Assembly: GCF_001870465.1 (NCBI RefSeq)
Contig: NZ_MDGK01000017.1
Coordinates: 434,001-498,000 of the forward strand
From: Pseudomonas extremorientalis
GTDB lineage: Bacteria > Pseudomonadota > Gammaproteobacteria > Pseudomonadales > Pseudomonadaceae
Direction: 5' to 3'
DNA: 64,000 bases
In this document: positions 16,407 to 25,334 of the stretch, one piece after another
Layout of the letters: each line of letters opens with the position of its first letter
How positions within the stretch are numbered: the first letter of the stretch is position 1
The notes under the pieces: generated by a model
The model's input: only the letters and a program-made list of their open reading frames with translations
What the model was told of the DNA's origin: nothing
Databases searched by the model: none
Translations under genes and position numbers: made by a program

Positions 16407-17726
16407 ATGTTCAACCTCCACCACAAATCCGACCTGCAGCAAATCGAACGTTTCTCCTGCGCCCTGTCCGAATCCAACGCCAAGCTCGCCGCCATCAGCC
16501 GTTCCATGGCCATGATCGAATTCGACCCTGGCGGCGTGATCCTCGACGCCAATGACAACTTCTGCAAAACCATGGGCTACAGCGTTGAAGACATCCGCGG
16601 CAAACACCACCGCATCTTTTGCGACGAGGCTTACACCCACACCGACGCCTACGCCAAGCTATGGCACGACCTGGCGCGGGGCGAGGCGCTCAGTGGCACC
16701 TTCATGCGCCTGAACAAGCACGGTCAGGAAGTGTGGCTCGAAGCCAGCTACATGCCGGTGCTGGACAAGGACAATCACGTGCAGAGCGTGATCAAGGTCG
16801 CTTCGGATATTTCCGCGCGGGTTCACCATGAACATGAAAACCAGAGCCTGATCGATGCCATTAGCCGTTCCATGGCGGTGATCGAGTTCACTCCCCAGGG
16901 CCAGATCCTCAACGCCAACGAAAACTTCCTGAAAACCGTGCAGTACTCCCTGGATGAAATCGTCGGCCAGCACCACAGCCTGTTCTGCCATCGCTGTGAC
17001 GTCGAGTCGCCAGCCTACAAGGCGTTCTGGGCGTCCCTGAACCGCGGCGAGTACCACTCGCACCGTTTCGAGCGCAAAGACAAATACGGCAAGACATTGT
17101 TCCTGGAGGCGTCCTACAACCCGATCTTCGACGCCAGCGGGCGCCTGTACAAAGTGGTGAAGTTCGCCAGCGACATTACCGACCAGGTCACCACCCTGCG
17201 CAACGCCGCCGACTCGGCTCACGCGACGTCAGTGCAAAACGATGTCTGCGCGCGCAAGGGCTCGGAGGTGGTGCAGCAGACCGTGCAGATCATTGAAGAA
17301 ATTTCCAACGACCTGAACCAGGCGGCGCAGAGCATTGATGCGGTGAACAAGCAATCGGACATCATCGGCAGCATCGTGCAGACCATCCGCAGTATTGCCG
17401 AACAGACCAATATGCTCGCGCTCAATGCGGCGATTGAAGCGGCGCGGGCGGGCGAGCATGGGCGCGGCTTTGCGGTGGTGGCCGATGAAGTGCGCAGCCT
17501 CGCGGCACGGACCAGCCAGGCGACGGTGGAGATTGTCGATGTGGTGCGCAAGAACCACGACCTGTCGCTGAGCGCGGTGTCGAGCATGCAGTCGAGCTTG
17601 AGCCGCACGGGGCTGGGGGTGGAACTGGCGAATGAGGCGGGGCAGGTGATCCTGGAAATCCAGGAAGGGTCACGGCATGTGGTGGATGCGATCGGGCAGT
17701 TCAACTCGACGTTGCAACTGCAATAG
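16407..17726 (+). CDS. BdlA-like PAS-PAS chemotaxis transducer
   Basis: The 439-aa product has two tandem PAS domains (about 30-135 with [16 protein letters not shown]; about 150-260 with [15 protein letters not shown]) and a short MCP signalling domain with the conserved tip [34 protein letters not shown]. There is no membrane segment or HAMP, so it is soluble. BdlA of P. aeruginosa, which links sensing to biofilm dispersal through c-di-GMP, has this same layout. The start is the ATG at 16407 (GAAGGG site). A paralogue of the same length lies at 47822-49141. Confidence 0.88.
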   Translation: MFNLHHKSDLQQIERFSCALSESNAKLAAISRSMAMIEFDPGGVILDANDNFCKTMGYSVEDIRGKHHRIFCDEAYTHTDAYAKLWHDLARGEALSGTFMRLNKHGQEVWLEASYMPVLDKDNHVQSVIKVASDISARVHHEHENQSLIDAISRSMAVIEFTPQGQILNANENFLKTVQYSLDEIVGQHHSLFCHRCDVESPAYKAFWASLNRGEYHSHRFERKDKYGKTLFLEASYNPIFDASGRLYKVVKFASDITDQVTTLRNAADSAHATSVQNDVCARKGSEVVQQTVQIIEEISNDLNQAAQSIDAVNKQSDIIGSIVQTIRSIAEQTNMLALNAAIEAARAGEHGRGFAVVADEVRSLAARTSQATVEIVDVVRKNHDLSLSAVSSMQSSLSRTGLGVELANEAGQVILEIQEGSRHVVDAIGQFNSTLQLQ

Positions 17727-17727
17727 C

Positions 17728-17755
17728 CTGCAGGAGCGCGTTCGCTCCCGCAGGG
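17728..17755. terminator. Hairpin between convergent genes
   Basis: CCTGCAGGAGCG pairs with CGCTCCCGCAGG (one A-C mismatch) around a CGTT loop. It lies between the transducer stop at 17726 and the stop of the leftward gene at 17766. It may terminate both transcripts or be a worn REP unit; there is no T-run. Confidence 0.5.
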
Positions 17756-17765
17756 GCGGATGGCG

Positions 17766-18263
17766 TCAGATCGCAGCCAGGGTTTCTTTGACTGTCTGCG
17801 CCTGCGGCTCAGCGGTTTTCGCCGCTACTTGCTGTTCTTGCTGCTGCTTCAGGCGTTCAGCCACCTGCTTGGAAATAGCGTCCTGCTTTTCCTGGGACAT
17901 GTTCTGCACATCCGCCTCGGTCAAACCCTGCTCCTTGAGCAATTGCTCGCGGATACGCTCGGCCGGGGATTTGCTCATGTAGTCCGTGAACTCGGCACGT
18001 GCGCCGGAGGTGGCGCTGGTAGCCGGCACATCCGAGGTCGCCGCGCTGGTCTGCAACTGCACACGGGTCTTGGCGAAGGCTTCGTCGATGCGGTCAGCGG
18101 CCTTGTCCAGTTCCTTCTGCGCGGCCGGCACGGTCACGCTTTGCTGCGCGGCCTGCAGGGCACCGCTGTACAGCGCGCTGGCGGCGGCGTTGGCGGGGTC
18201 CATGTCGGGCCGTTTGATCTGTTGAACGGTCGACACGGCTTGGGTGTTGTTGTTAACCAGCAT
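17766..18263 (-). CDS. Hypothetical coiled-coil protein, 165 aa
   Basis: The product is very polar and rich in Gln, Ala and Lys, with no signal peptide or membrane segment. The middle has AAQKELDKAADRIDEAFAKTRVQ and the end has EKQDAISKQVAERLKQQQEQQVAAKT, both likely helical and coiled-coil forming. I see no enzyme motif. The layout resembles small cytoplasmic proteins of unknown function found in many Pseudomonas. The start at 18263 is an ATG with AGGTGACC upstream. It is convergent with the BdlA-like gene. Confidence 0.7.
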   Translation of the reverse strand: MLVNNNTQAVSTVQQIKRPDMDPANAAASALYSGALQAAQQSVTVPAAQKELDKAADRIDEAFAKTRVQLQTSAATSDVPATSATSGARAEFTDYMSKSPAERIREQLLKEQGLTEADVQNMSQEKQDAISKQVAERLKQQQEQQVAAKTAEPQAQTVKETLAAI

Positions 18264-18420
18264 GATCGGTCACCTGTGGAAATGTGCGGTGCCACAGGTG
18301 GAGCAAATAGCGTGCCGATGATAGAAGGGGCGATATCAAAGGGCTTGGTGAGTTTAAAGCGGCAATTGATGGCCCTGGACAGGCCACCTTTTGCCGCCGG
18401 CAATGCGGTTGTTGATTGCC

Positions 18421-18840
18421 TCATACCCAACGGATGTCGAACGAGCCCTTGAACGTATGTACTACCCCGTCGACGAGGGCTAGAAAGTCGAACGATCCCG
18501 TTGCGTGAGCCTGGGGTTCATCAAAGGTCAAGTCGAGAGTGCCGCTTTGTGAAGGATAAGAAGTTCTTAGGCCGCCACTCGTCTGGCGAAAATATCGGAC
18601 TTCCACGGTATTGGGCCATGGCAGTGGCAGGCTGATCGGACTTGAGGGCGGCGAAGCTGGAAACAGGATTTGAATGCCCATGAAGCCGCCGCCAGGCGCG
18701 GGCTGCAGACCGTCGAGCGTAACGTCTCTCGATTGACGATAAGTGACGGTGTGAGTGTCGATGCTACCTTCGAAAGTTGAGGATTTAAGCCATCCCTCCG
18801 AGGCCCTTTCGTTGCTATCGATAGTGCTGCCCTGTGTCAT
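18421..18840 (-). CDS. Small beta-rich protein of unknown function, 139 aa
   Basis: The product has no signal peptide and is rich in Thr, Ser and Gly with alternating hydrophobic residues (NTVEVRYFRQTSGGL, GTLDLTFDEPQAHATGSFDFLALV), which suggests a beta-sandwich. The gene has a GGAGC ribosome binding site. Its most interesting trait is the palindrome at 18924-18941 upstream, which also precedes the small gene at 21336-21767 at nearly the same distance. The two proteins share a similar C-terminal pattern (short strands ending in a GSF motif) and may be distant relatives. Function unknown. Confidence 0.7.
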   Translation of the reverse strand: MTQGSTIDSNERASEGWLKSSTFEGSIDTHTVTYRQSRDVTLDGLQPAPGGGFMGIQILFPASPPSSPISLPLPWPNTVEVRYFRQTSGGLRTSYPSQSGTLDLTFDEPQAHATGSFDFLALVDGVVHTFKGSFDIRWV

Positions 18841-18885
18841 GTCCCGCTCCTTATTAACTATTCAATGACAGTCCGTGATGGCTGC

Positions 18886-18899
18886 CTACTGAGCAGTAG
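18886..18899. promoter_or_regulatory. Palindrome in promoter region of small gene
   Basis: CTACTGAGCAGTAG is a 6-2-6 palindrome between the lux-box-like site and the ATG at 18840. It could be a second operator or the leader of the transcript. Confidence 0.3.
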
Positions 18900-18923
18900 A
18901 GCGTGGGGGAGGCGGAACGGTCT

Positions 18924-18941
18924 ACTGTCATACTTGACAGT
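18924..18941. promoter_or_regulatory. lux-box-like operator, site 1
   Basis: ACTGTCATACTTGACAGT is a 7-4-7 inverted repeat that fits the CT-N12-AG core of Pseudomonas las/rhl-type lux boxes. Its centre is about 90 bp upstream of the ATG at 18840. A -10-like TCTACT begins 24 bp past the site on the minus strand. The twin site is at 21855-21870. Confidence 0.5.
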
Positions 18942-18986
18942 TTTCCCCTTTGTGCAGACAAACGGTCGCTTGCCTTCGCGACATAT

Positions 18987-20396
18987 TCAGTGAGCAATGT
19001 TTTCCAGCGCCAGGTTCCGCGTACGCGGCCCGAACCAACTGATGGTGATCATCACGATCAGCATGCTGCTGGCAATGAATGCCAGTACCCCAGGCGTGCC
19101 CAGATGCTCGAGGATAAAACCGATCAACAAGCTGCTGAACACCGTGGACAAACGGCTGAACGAGTAACAGAAACCCACCGCCCGTGCGCGGATGTTGGTG
19201 GGGAACAGTTCGCTCTGATAGGAGTGGTAGCTGAAGCTCAGCCAGGCGTTGCAGAAGGTGATCATCACCCCGCAGATCACCAGACCCACCGCCGTGGTTT
19301 GCAGGGCGAACAGGCTGCCGAAGATCATCGCGCCCAGCGCCGATCCGACGATTTGCCATTTGTTTTCAAAGCGATTGGCCACCTTCACGAACAGCAGCGG
19401 CCCCAACGGGTAGGCGAGGGTGATGATGAAGGCGTAGAGCAAACTGTGGGTCACGCTGACGCCCTGGCCGGACAGCAACGCCGGCAACCAATTGCCGAAG
19501 CCGAAGAAACCGATGGCCTGGAACACATGAAACACGATCAGCATCAACGCGCGGCGGCGGTACGGCGGTTGCCAGATATCGGCAAAGCGGCCACTGCCTT
19601 GCACGCTGACGGCTTGCGGCTCGGGTTCGTCCAGCGGTTTGCCGTGGTCTTTCTGGCAGCGTGCTTCCAGGTTGCCCATGATCGTCCCCGCTTCTGCGAA
19701 GCGGCCCTTTTGCGCAAGCCAGCGCGGTGACTCTGGCAGGCGCTTGCGCAGTTGCCAGATAAACAGCGCAAACACCGCACTGCTCAGCACCACCCAGCGC
19801 CAGCCCGACACGCCGAACGGCGCTTGCGGCACCAACCACCACGACATCAATGCCACCGCCGGCACCGACAGAAACTGGATGAAAAACGCAAAGGCAAACG
19901 CCGAGCTGCGCATGCGCTTGGGCACCAGTTCCGAGAGGTAGGCGTCGATGGTCACCAGTTCAATACCCAGGCCGATCCCCACCAGGAAACGCATGCCGAT
20001 GATGCCCAGCGCTGACGTTTGAAGCCCCATCAACACGGTAGCGACGGTGTACCAGATCAACGCAAAGGTGAAGATCGCCCGGCGCCCGAAGCGGTCGGCG
20101 ATGGGGCTTAGCAGGCTGGCGCCAAGGAACAGACCGAGAAAGGTCGCCGAGGCGAAGGCGGCCTGATCCGAGAAGCCGAACACACCCTCGCTGCCGGTGT
20201 GGAAAATCCCGTCGCTGATCAGGCCGGGGCTGATGTAGGCGGTCTGGAACAGGTCATACAGCTCGAAAAAACCACCGATGGACAGCAGCGCGACCAGGCG
20301 CCAGACGGTGGCGACGGCGGGCAGGCGGTCAATGCGTGCGCTGATGTGGGCGGTGCGGATCGGGTCGATGCCGTCGGTGCTAGAGAGTACGGGCAT
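18987..20396 (-). CDS. MFS transporter, sugar/aromatic-acid type
   Basis: The 469-aa product has 12 hydrophobic segments. MFS signatures include the loop 2-3 motif SPIADRFGRRAIFTFALIWY and the second-half LVPKRMRSSAFAFAFFIQF and FPTNIRARAVGFCYSFSRL. The N-terminal GGFFELYDLFQTAYISPG resembles the NiaP/SV2-like branch of the MFS, whose substrates include organic acids and vitamins. The start is taken as the ATG at 20396; a TTG 12 bp upstream is also possible. The substrate is unknown. It lies downstream of a GST gene in the same direction. Confidence 0.88.
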   Translation of the reverse strand: MPVLSSTDGIDPIRTAHISARIDRLPAVATVWRLVALLSIGGFFELYDLFQTAYISPGLISDGIFHTGSEGVFGFSDQAAFASATFLGLFLGASLLSPIADRFGRRAIFTFALIWYTVATVLMGLQTSALGIIGMRFLVGIGLGIELVTIDAYLSELVPKRMRSSAFAFAFFIQFLSVPAVALMSWWLVPQAPFGVSGWRWVVLSSAVFALFIWQLRKRLPESPRWLAQKGRFAEAGTIMGNLEARCQKDHGKPLDEPEPQAVSVQGSGRFADIWQPPYRRRALMLIVFHVFQAIGFFGFGNWLPALLSGQGVSVTHSLLYAFIITLAYPLGPLLFVKVANRFENKWQIVGSALGAMIFGSLFALQTTAVGLVICGVMITFCNAWLSFSYHSYQSELFPTNIRARAVGFCYSFSRLSTVFSSLLIGFILEHLGTPGVLAFIASSMLIVMITISWFGPRTRNLALENIAH

Positions 20397-20473
20397 GGGA
20401 AAACTCAATAAGTGATCGGAATCTCGACTGTTTGAAACGCGCCATCCTGGGGATGCTTTCTCTCGCAGCGTGC

Positions 20474-21106
20474 TCAGTTATGGCCGTCGAGGGCAAAGGT
20501 TTTGAAGCCGGAGCGCTGGCTGAGGCGCTGGTAATACGCTTGCACCGCAGGATAGTCGGGATGCGCCAGTGGGGCGTTGTGCCAGCGGTGCACCGAGAGG
20601 CCGATGAGGATGTCGGCCAGGGTGAACTCATCGCCCGCGACGTAGGCGTCGGTCTTGAGCAACTGCTGTTCGAGCAGGCCCATCTTGTCATTCCACGCTT
20701 GCACGCCAGCCTGGATGCGCTGCGGGTCCTGGTAGTCCGGGTTCTGGCGCACCAGCGCATGGAACGCATAGCCCCACGACGGATTGAGTTCGGTGGCTTG
20801 CCAGTCCATCCATTGCTCGACGCGCGCCCGTGGCGCGGGTTCGGCGGGGAGCAGGTCGTGGCGTTGGTAGAGGCCGACGAGGTAGCGGCAGATGGTGTTG
20901 GACTCCCACAGCACGCCGTGGTCGTCGATCAGCACCGGCACCTGGGCGTTGGGGTTCAGGGCGAGGAACTCAGCGGATTGAGTGGGCTTGAAGCCGATGC
21001 CCCAGTCTTCGCGCTGGTAGTCAATGCCCAGTTCCTGGCAGGTCCAGAGTACTTTGCGCACGTTGATGGAAGAGGTGCGGCCCAAGATTTTCAGTGAGTG
21101 TCCCAT
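20474..21106 (-). CDS. Glutathione S-transferase
   Basis: The 210-aa product has the thioredoxin-like N-terminal domain with LKILGRTSSINVRKVLWTCQELGIDYQ, LNPNAQVPVLID and ESNTICRYLVGLY, followed by the helical domain with FTLADILIGLSVHRW. It is distinct from the beta-class enzyme at 14688. The start is set at MGHSLKILG (ATG at 21106) with a GGAAG site. The MFS gene lies 77 bp downstream in the same direction, so an efflux or detoxification unit is possible. Confidence 0.88.
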   Translation of the reverse strand: MGHSLKILGRTSSINVRKVLWTCQELGIDYQREDWGIGFKPTQSAEFLALNPNAQVPVLIDDHGVLWESNTICRYLVGLYQRHDLLPAEPAPRARVEQWMDWQATELNPSWGYAFHALVRQNPDYQDPQRIQAGVQAWNDKMGLLEQQLLKTDAYVAGDEFTLADILIGLSVHRWHNAPLAHPDYPAVQAYYQRLSQRSGFKTFALDGHN

Positions 21107-21335
21107 GGTGCTTCCCTGGCGGTCGAGAACGGCCAATTTAGCAGGGGGCGAGAGTTGGATGATAGCGTCAGTATCAGGGCAGCGCTGTGCTTAATGAAAC
21201 AGCGTCCCTGCGGCGCAAGTAATAAAAGTCGTGTAAGACGCAGGAGAACATGAAGCAGCAACCTTGGATGGGCAGCAGGAGTTTTTAGTGGCTGCGCGCT
21301 CCCGCTGGCCCAGATATTACTTGGTGGCTAGTGCA

Positions 21336-21767
21336 TCATTTTTTAGGGCCGGTAGAAATGAAGCTGCCATTTTTTACTTCACCAGTCACTGAATCTTCTA
21401 ATTTGAAATGGAAGTTCGCGTTTACTTCACTGTTAGCGAGATCGATACTTAGCACGTTTATCTCTCCAGTCTGGGCCGAATAAAAATACTCAGTGCCAGC
21501 AATTTCGCCGCTAACAGTAGCGTAAATCTGAAGCGATGGTGCTCCGATTGGGTATCTTCCGACGGTAGTATTGTGAGGGAGGTAGAGTGATACGTGGTGG
21601 TACTCCTCGTTCGAAATGATCTGCGTGCCCGAGAAAACTATGTGGCTACCTAGGTCGTGAGTATCGCAATCACGCGTATCAATATGATAGTTAACACCAT
21701 CGATGATTCCATCGGCGGTGAGTTGCCCATCGACGTCACCGTTCCAGCGTTTAGTTGAGGTTCTCAT
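21336..21767 (-). CDS. Small beta-rich protein of unknown function, 143 aa
   Basis: The product (MRTSTKRWNGDVDGQLTADG) has no signal peptide and looks beta-rich (HHVSLYLPHNTTVGRYPIG, LQIYATVSGEIAGTEYFYSAQTGEINVLSID). Its coding bases are clearly AT-richer than its neighbours, which suggests recent gain. The start is the ATG at 21767; the upstream open frame has no support. A lux-box-like site lies at 21855-21870, as for the gene at 18421. Function unknown; possible distant relative of that gene. Confidence 0.68.
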   Translation of the reverse strand: MRTSTKRWNGDVDGQLTADGIIDGVNYHIDTRDCDTHDLGSHIVFSGTQIISNEEYHHVSLYLPHNTTVGRYPIGAPSLQIYATVSGEIAGTEYFYSAQTGEINVLSIDLANSEVNANFHFKLEDSVTGEVKNGSFISTGPKK

Positions 21768-21854
21768 TGTATGATCCCTGTTCAATGGAGTGTGTAGGCG
21801 TGCGCAATGCACATTTACGCGTCCAGTTATAGGTCTCGAGTTTATGGTCGTCTA

Positions 21855-21870
21855 CTGTCAATGTTGACAG
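21855..21870. promoter_or_regulatory. lux-box-like operator, site 2
   Basis: CTGTCAATGTTGACAG has the same CT-N12-AG core as site 1, and the bases just before it (TCTA) are also identical. Its centre is about 95 bp upstream of the ATG at 21767. On the minus strand TATAAC begins 23 bp past the box, a fair -10 element for an activator bound here. Confidence 0.5.
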
Positions 21871-21981
21871 GTCGGGAGAGGAAACGCCGGATTCTCGAAG
21901 AGACCAGCATTGCCAGCCTGGACCTTCCAGAGCGGGCCGCAATTTGCCACCCGCAGACCTTGGCGCTCCTTTCCGGACGTC

Positions 21982-23010
21982 CTAGGTGCTTTCCCGCACC
22001 TGAAGTTCAAACCCCATATCCACCACCGGCTTGGCGATTTTGCTGCCCGCCATGATCGTCAGCAAATGCTCCGCCGCCCGCCGACCAATCGCTTCCCTTG
22101 GTGTACTGATACTGCTCAGGCGCGGCACCATGAACGACGACGCCGGTAAATCGTTGAAGCCCAGCACAGCCACGCGCTCCGGCACCTTGATGCCATGGCG
22201 CATGGCCTCCAGCAGGGCGCCCTGGGCCAGGTCGTCGTTGCCGAAGAAGATCGCATCCACATCCGGATGGGTTGCCAGCAACTGCAGGAACAATTCACCT
22301 CCCAGGCCGACTGAGGAAGGGCGCGGCGTCAGTAGTTCCAGCGCCGGGTCGTACAGGCCGGCCTGTTGCAGCGCCCGGTGGAAACCTTCACCGCGCAGCA
22401 GCGTGCGTTGGTCCAGTTGCGCGCCGATATACGCCAGGCGCTTGCGCCCACGGGACAGCAAGTGCGCCGCCGCTGTCTCACCCGCCGCCAGTTGCGAGAA
22501 ACCCACGCAGTTCACCCCGGCGTTGGGGTCCAGGTCCATCATGTACACGCAAGGCACGTTGCTGGCCTCGACCATTCGTCGGGCGCTTTCGGTGCGATCA
22601 AAGCCGGTCAGCAACAAACCCCGTGGCTGATAGGCCATGTAGTTGCGCAACAGGTTTTCTTCTTCGTCGCGGGAATAGTGGGAATTGCCGATCAGCACTT
22701 CGAAGCCCTTGGGCCGCAGAACCTGGTGGATGGCTTCGAGGGTTTCGATAAACAGCAGGTTGGACAACGACGGCACCAACACCACCACCGAATGGCTCTG
22801 GGCCGAGGCCAGGGCGCGGGCGGCGGGGTTGACCACATAGTTCAGTGCGGCGGCGGCCTGCTGTACTTTCTCCACCAGTTCGGTGGCGACGGTACTGATG
22901 CCGCGCAGGGCGCGGGAGGCGGTAATCGGGCTGACGCCGGCCAGGCGGGCGACTTCGTTAAGGGTCGGGCGACCCGTGGTGCGCATTTTTTTATCGTTCT
23001 TGGAGGTCAT
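21982..23010 (-). CDS. gntR: GntR, LacI-family gluconate repressor
   Basis: The 342-aa product has a LacI-type helix-turn-helix (PTLNEVARLAGVSPITASRALRGISTVATELVEKVQ) and the periplasmic-binding-like effector domain (VVVLVPSLSNLLFIETLEAIHQVL, GFNDLPASSFMVPRLSSI). The neighbours gntK and gntT and the three matching palindromes fix its job: it represses gluconate uptake and phosphorylation until gluconate or 6-phosphogluconate appears. The start is the ATG at 23010 (MTSKNDKK). Confidence 0.92.
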   Translation of the reverse strand: MTSKNDKKMRTTGRPTLNEVARLAGVSPITASRALRGISTVATELVEKVQQAAAALNYVVNPAARALASAQSHSVVVLVPSLSNLLFIETLEAIHQVLRPKGFEVLIGNSHYSRDEEENLLRNYMAYQPRGLLLTGFDRTESARRMVEASNVPCVYMMDLDPNAGVNCVGFSQLAAGETAAAHLLSRGRKRLAYIGAQLDQRTLLRGEGFHRALQQAGLYDPALELLTPRPSSVGLGGELFLQLLATHPDVDAIFFGNDDLAQGALLEAMRHGIKVPERVAVLGFNDLPASSFMVPRLSSISTPREAIGRRAAEHLLTIMAGSKIAKPVVDMGFELQVREST

Positions 23011-23043
23011 CAGGCGGCTTGCCAAACAAAAATCGAGGCACTA

Positions 23044-23057
23044 AGGTAGCGCTGTCT
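23044..23057. promoter_or_regulatory. GntR operator, gntR side
   Basis: AGGTAGCGCTGTCT, centred on GCGC, lies 34 bp upstream of the gntR start, so it probably serves autoregulation. It matches the sites at 23194 and 23773. Confidence 0.75.
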
Positions 23058-23193
23058 CCAAGTAGCTGCAAATGCTTGAACGCTGGGTTGCCTGATCCGG
23101 TTCAAATGATTGGAGAGGATGCACGCGTCACTCCATAAAAATGACAAGACGGCGCGGGAAAGCCTGTTTTTGCACTAGCCTTACAGCGTGCAA

Positions 23194-23207
23194 AGGTAGC
23201 GCTATCT
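23194..23207. promoter_or_regulatory. GntR operator, gntK side
   Basis: AGGTAGCGCTATCT is a near-perfect palindrome 17 bp upstream of the gntK start codon, where it would block transcription directly. Confidence 0.78.
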
Positions 23208-23224
23208 GCGTCCTGAGGTGTTTC

Positions 23225-23758
23225 ATGAGTCAACCTGTTACCGCCCTGGTCATCATGGGTGTCGCCGGCTGTGGCAAGACCAGTGTCAGCGAGGCCCTGT
23301 GCCGCTTGAACGGCGCCACCGCGATCGAAGGCGACAGCTTTCACCCCGCCGCCAACATCGAAAAGATGAGTGCCGGCCACCCCCTCAACGACGACGACCG
23401 CGCCGGCTGGCTCGACATCCTGTGCGATGAACTGCGCCGTTCGCTCAAGGCGGGCGAGCATCCCGTGCTCACCTGTTCCGCCCTCAAGAAGAAATACCGC
23501 GACCACTTGCGCGAAGCCGCCCCGGGTCTGGGTTTTGTGTTCCTGGAACTGACCCGTGAAGTGGCGGCCGACCGAGTGTCCCATCGCCCCGGGCATTTCA
23601 TGCCGGCCAGCCTCATAGACAGCCAGTTCGCCACCCTTGAATCGCCCAAGGGCGAGCCGCTGACCCTGGCCCTCAATGCCAGCGAAGACAGCGTCGAGCA
23701 GTTGGCCGAGCAGACCAATGCCTGGTGGCTGCAACACGGCTTTGAACCAACCCATTGA
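23225..23758 (+). CDS. gntK: Gluconokinase
   Basis: The 177-aa cytoplasmic kinase phosphorylates D-gluconate to 6-phosphogluconate for the Entner-Doudoroff pathway. It has the Walker A motif GVAGCGKTS near residue 15, then EGDSFHPAANIEKM, HPLNDDDRAGWL and CSALKKKYRDHLRE, all typical of GntK. The start is the ATG at 23225, with GAGGTG upstream; the frame is open further back. It is divergent from gntR and is followed by the permease gene. Confidence 0.95.
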   Translation: MSQPVTALVIMGVAGCGKTSVSEALCRLNGATAIEGDSFHPAANIEKMSAGHPLNDDDRAGWLDILCDELRRSLKAGEHPVLTCSALKKKYRDHLREAAPGLGFVFLELTREVAADRVSHRPGHFMPASLIDSQFATLESPKGEPLTLALNASEDSVEQLAEQTNAWWLQHGFEPTH

Positions 23759-23772
23759 TTTTTTGCCGGAAA

Positions 23773-23786
23773 AGATAGCGCTGTCC
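23773..23786. promoter_or_regulatory. GntR operator, gntT side
   Basis: AGATAGCGCTGTCC lies between gntK and gntT, 57 bp upstream of the gntT start. It suggests that gntT also has its own GntR-controlled promoter. Confidence 0.72.
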
Positions 23787-23842
23787 CCGGCAGGAAATTC
23801 TACACCCGCTTTAATAACAACAACAAACAGGAGAGACCCCCC

Positions 23843-25195
23843 ATGTTTGGCATGTCCCACGAGTCCTACCTGCTGCTAGACGCAGTGGTTACCATCATCG
23901 GGTTGATCGTTCTGATCACCAAGTTCAAGGTGCACCCGTTCATTGCACTGATCATCGCGGCCGGCTTCCTCGGCCTGACCTCGGGCATGCCCGTGGACAA
24001 GATCATCAAGGCGTTCCAGGACGGCTTCGGCGGAGTGCTCGGCTTTGTCGGCATCATCCTCGCGCTGGGTACGATGCTCGGCAAGATGATGGCCGAATCC
24101 GGCGGTGCCGATCAGATCGCCCAGACCCTGATCCGTGCCTTCGGCAAAGAGAAGGTCCAGTGGGCCATGATGTTTGCCGCGTTCCTGGTGGGCATCCCGC
24201 TGTTCTTCGAGATCGGCTTTGTGCTGCTGATCCCGCTGGTGTTCATCGTCGCGCGCCGTACCGGTGTGTCGCTGATCAAGATCGGCATTCCGTTGCTGGC
24301 CGGCCTGTCGGCGGTACACGGCCTGGTGCCTCCGCACCCGGGCCCGCTGCTGGCTATCGGCGTGTTTGGCGCGGACATCGGCAAGACCATTCTCTACGGC
24401 CTGATCGTCGCACTGCCGACAGCGATCATTGCCGGCCCGATCTTCGGTACGTTCATCGCCAAGTACATCCCGGGCAACCCGTCCCAGGAACTGGTCGATC
24501 AACTGGCCCGCGAGCCTGAGAACAAAGACCTGCCGAGCTTCGGCATTACCCTGGTCACCGTGCTGCTGCCGGTGTTCCTGATGCTGCTGAAAACCTTCGC
24601 CGACATCGCGTTTGCCGAAGGCAACGTGGTACGCAACTGGATGGACATGATCGGTCACCCGATCACCGCCTTGCTGCTGGCGTTGCTGCTGTCGCTGTAC
24701 ACCTTTGGCCATCGCCAGGGCATCCACTCCAAGCAGATCCTCAAGCTGCTCGACGCCAGCCTCGCGCCGACCGCCGCGATCATCCTGATTATCGGCGCCG
24801 GTGGTGGCTTCAAGCAGATGCTGGTGACCAGCGGCGTGGGCGATGTGATCGGCCACATGGCGGTGAACGCGCAGATCAACCCGATTTTGCTGGCGTGGCT
24901 GGTGGCGGCGGTGATTCGCGTGGCGACCGGTTCGGCTACCGTCGCGACCATTACCGGCGCGGGCATCGTGGTGCCGGTGGTGGGGATGATTCCGGGGGTT
25001 AACCGTGAGCTGCTGGTGCTGGCGACGGGGGCAGGCTCGTTGATCCTGTCTCACGTCAACGATGCGGGGTTCTGGCTGGTGAAGCAGTACTTCAACATGA
25101 CCGTGGCCGAGACGTTCAAGACGTGGACGGCGATGGAGACCATTCTGTCGGTGGTGGCGTTGATTTTCATCATGCTGCTGTCGCTGGTGGTCTAA
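23843..25195 (+). CDS. gntT: Gluconate:H+ symporter
   Basis: The 450-aa integral membrane protein of the GntP family has about 12 hydrophobic segments. Conserved stretches include GFGGVLGFVGIILALGTMLGKMMAESGGA, LAGLSAVHGLVPPHPGPL and GSATVATITGAGIV. It imports gluconate for gntK. The ATG at 23843 has a GGAGAG site. The gene ends with a paired REP element just downstream. Confidence 0.93.
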   Translation: MFGMSHESYLLLDAVVTIIGLIVLITKFKVHPFIALIIAAGFLGLTSGMPVDKIIKAFQDGFGGVLGFVGIILALGTMLGKMMAESGGADQIAQTLIRAFGKEKVQWAMMFAAFLVGIPLFFEIGFVLLIPLVFIVARRTGVSLIKIGIPLLAGLSAVHGLVPPHPGPLLAIGVFGADIGKTILYGLIVALPTAIIAGPIFGTFIAKYIPGNPSQELVDQLAREPENKDLPSFGITLVTVLLPVFLMLLKTFADIAFAEGNVVRNWMDMIGHPITALLLALLLSLYTFGHRQGIHSKQILKLLDASLAPTAAIILIIGAGGGFKQMLVTSGVGDVIGHMAVNAQINPILLAWLVAAVIRVATGSATVATITGAGIVVPVVGMIPGVNRELLVLATGAGSLILSHVNDAGFWLVKQYFNMTVAETFKTWTAMETILSVVALIFIMLLSLVV

Positions 25196-25213
25196 GCCAC
25201 ACCGCGGAACAAA

Positions 25214-25303
25214 TGTGGGAGGGGGCTTGCCCCCGATAGCAGAGTGTCAGTCACCGCATCTGGTGACTGATCTACCGCCATCGGGGGCAAGCCCCCTCCC
25301 ACA
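25214..25303. repeat. REP doublet (REPIN)
   Basis: Two REP units (TGTGGGAGGGGGCTTGCCCC and its reverse complement) face each other around about 40 bp. It lies between the convergent gntT and alaC genes. The same doublet occurs at 36815, 38681 and 57816. Confidence 0.88.
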
Positions 25304-25334
25304 GTTTTGACCACATTCCTACCGGTAGATTGGG

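Noticed and set aside
21250..21288. A 12-codon ORF with a GCAGGAGAAC ribosome binding site in the gap before the GST gene
   Set aside because: Too short to support, with no repeat elsewhere and no protein-like pattern; it may only be a chance site.
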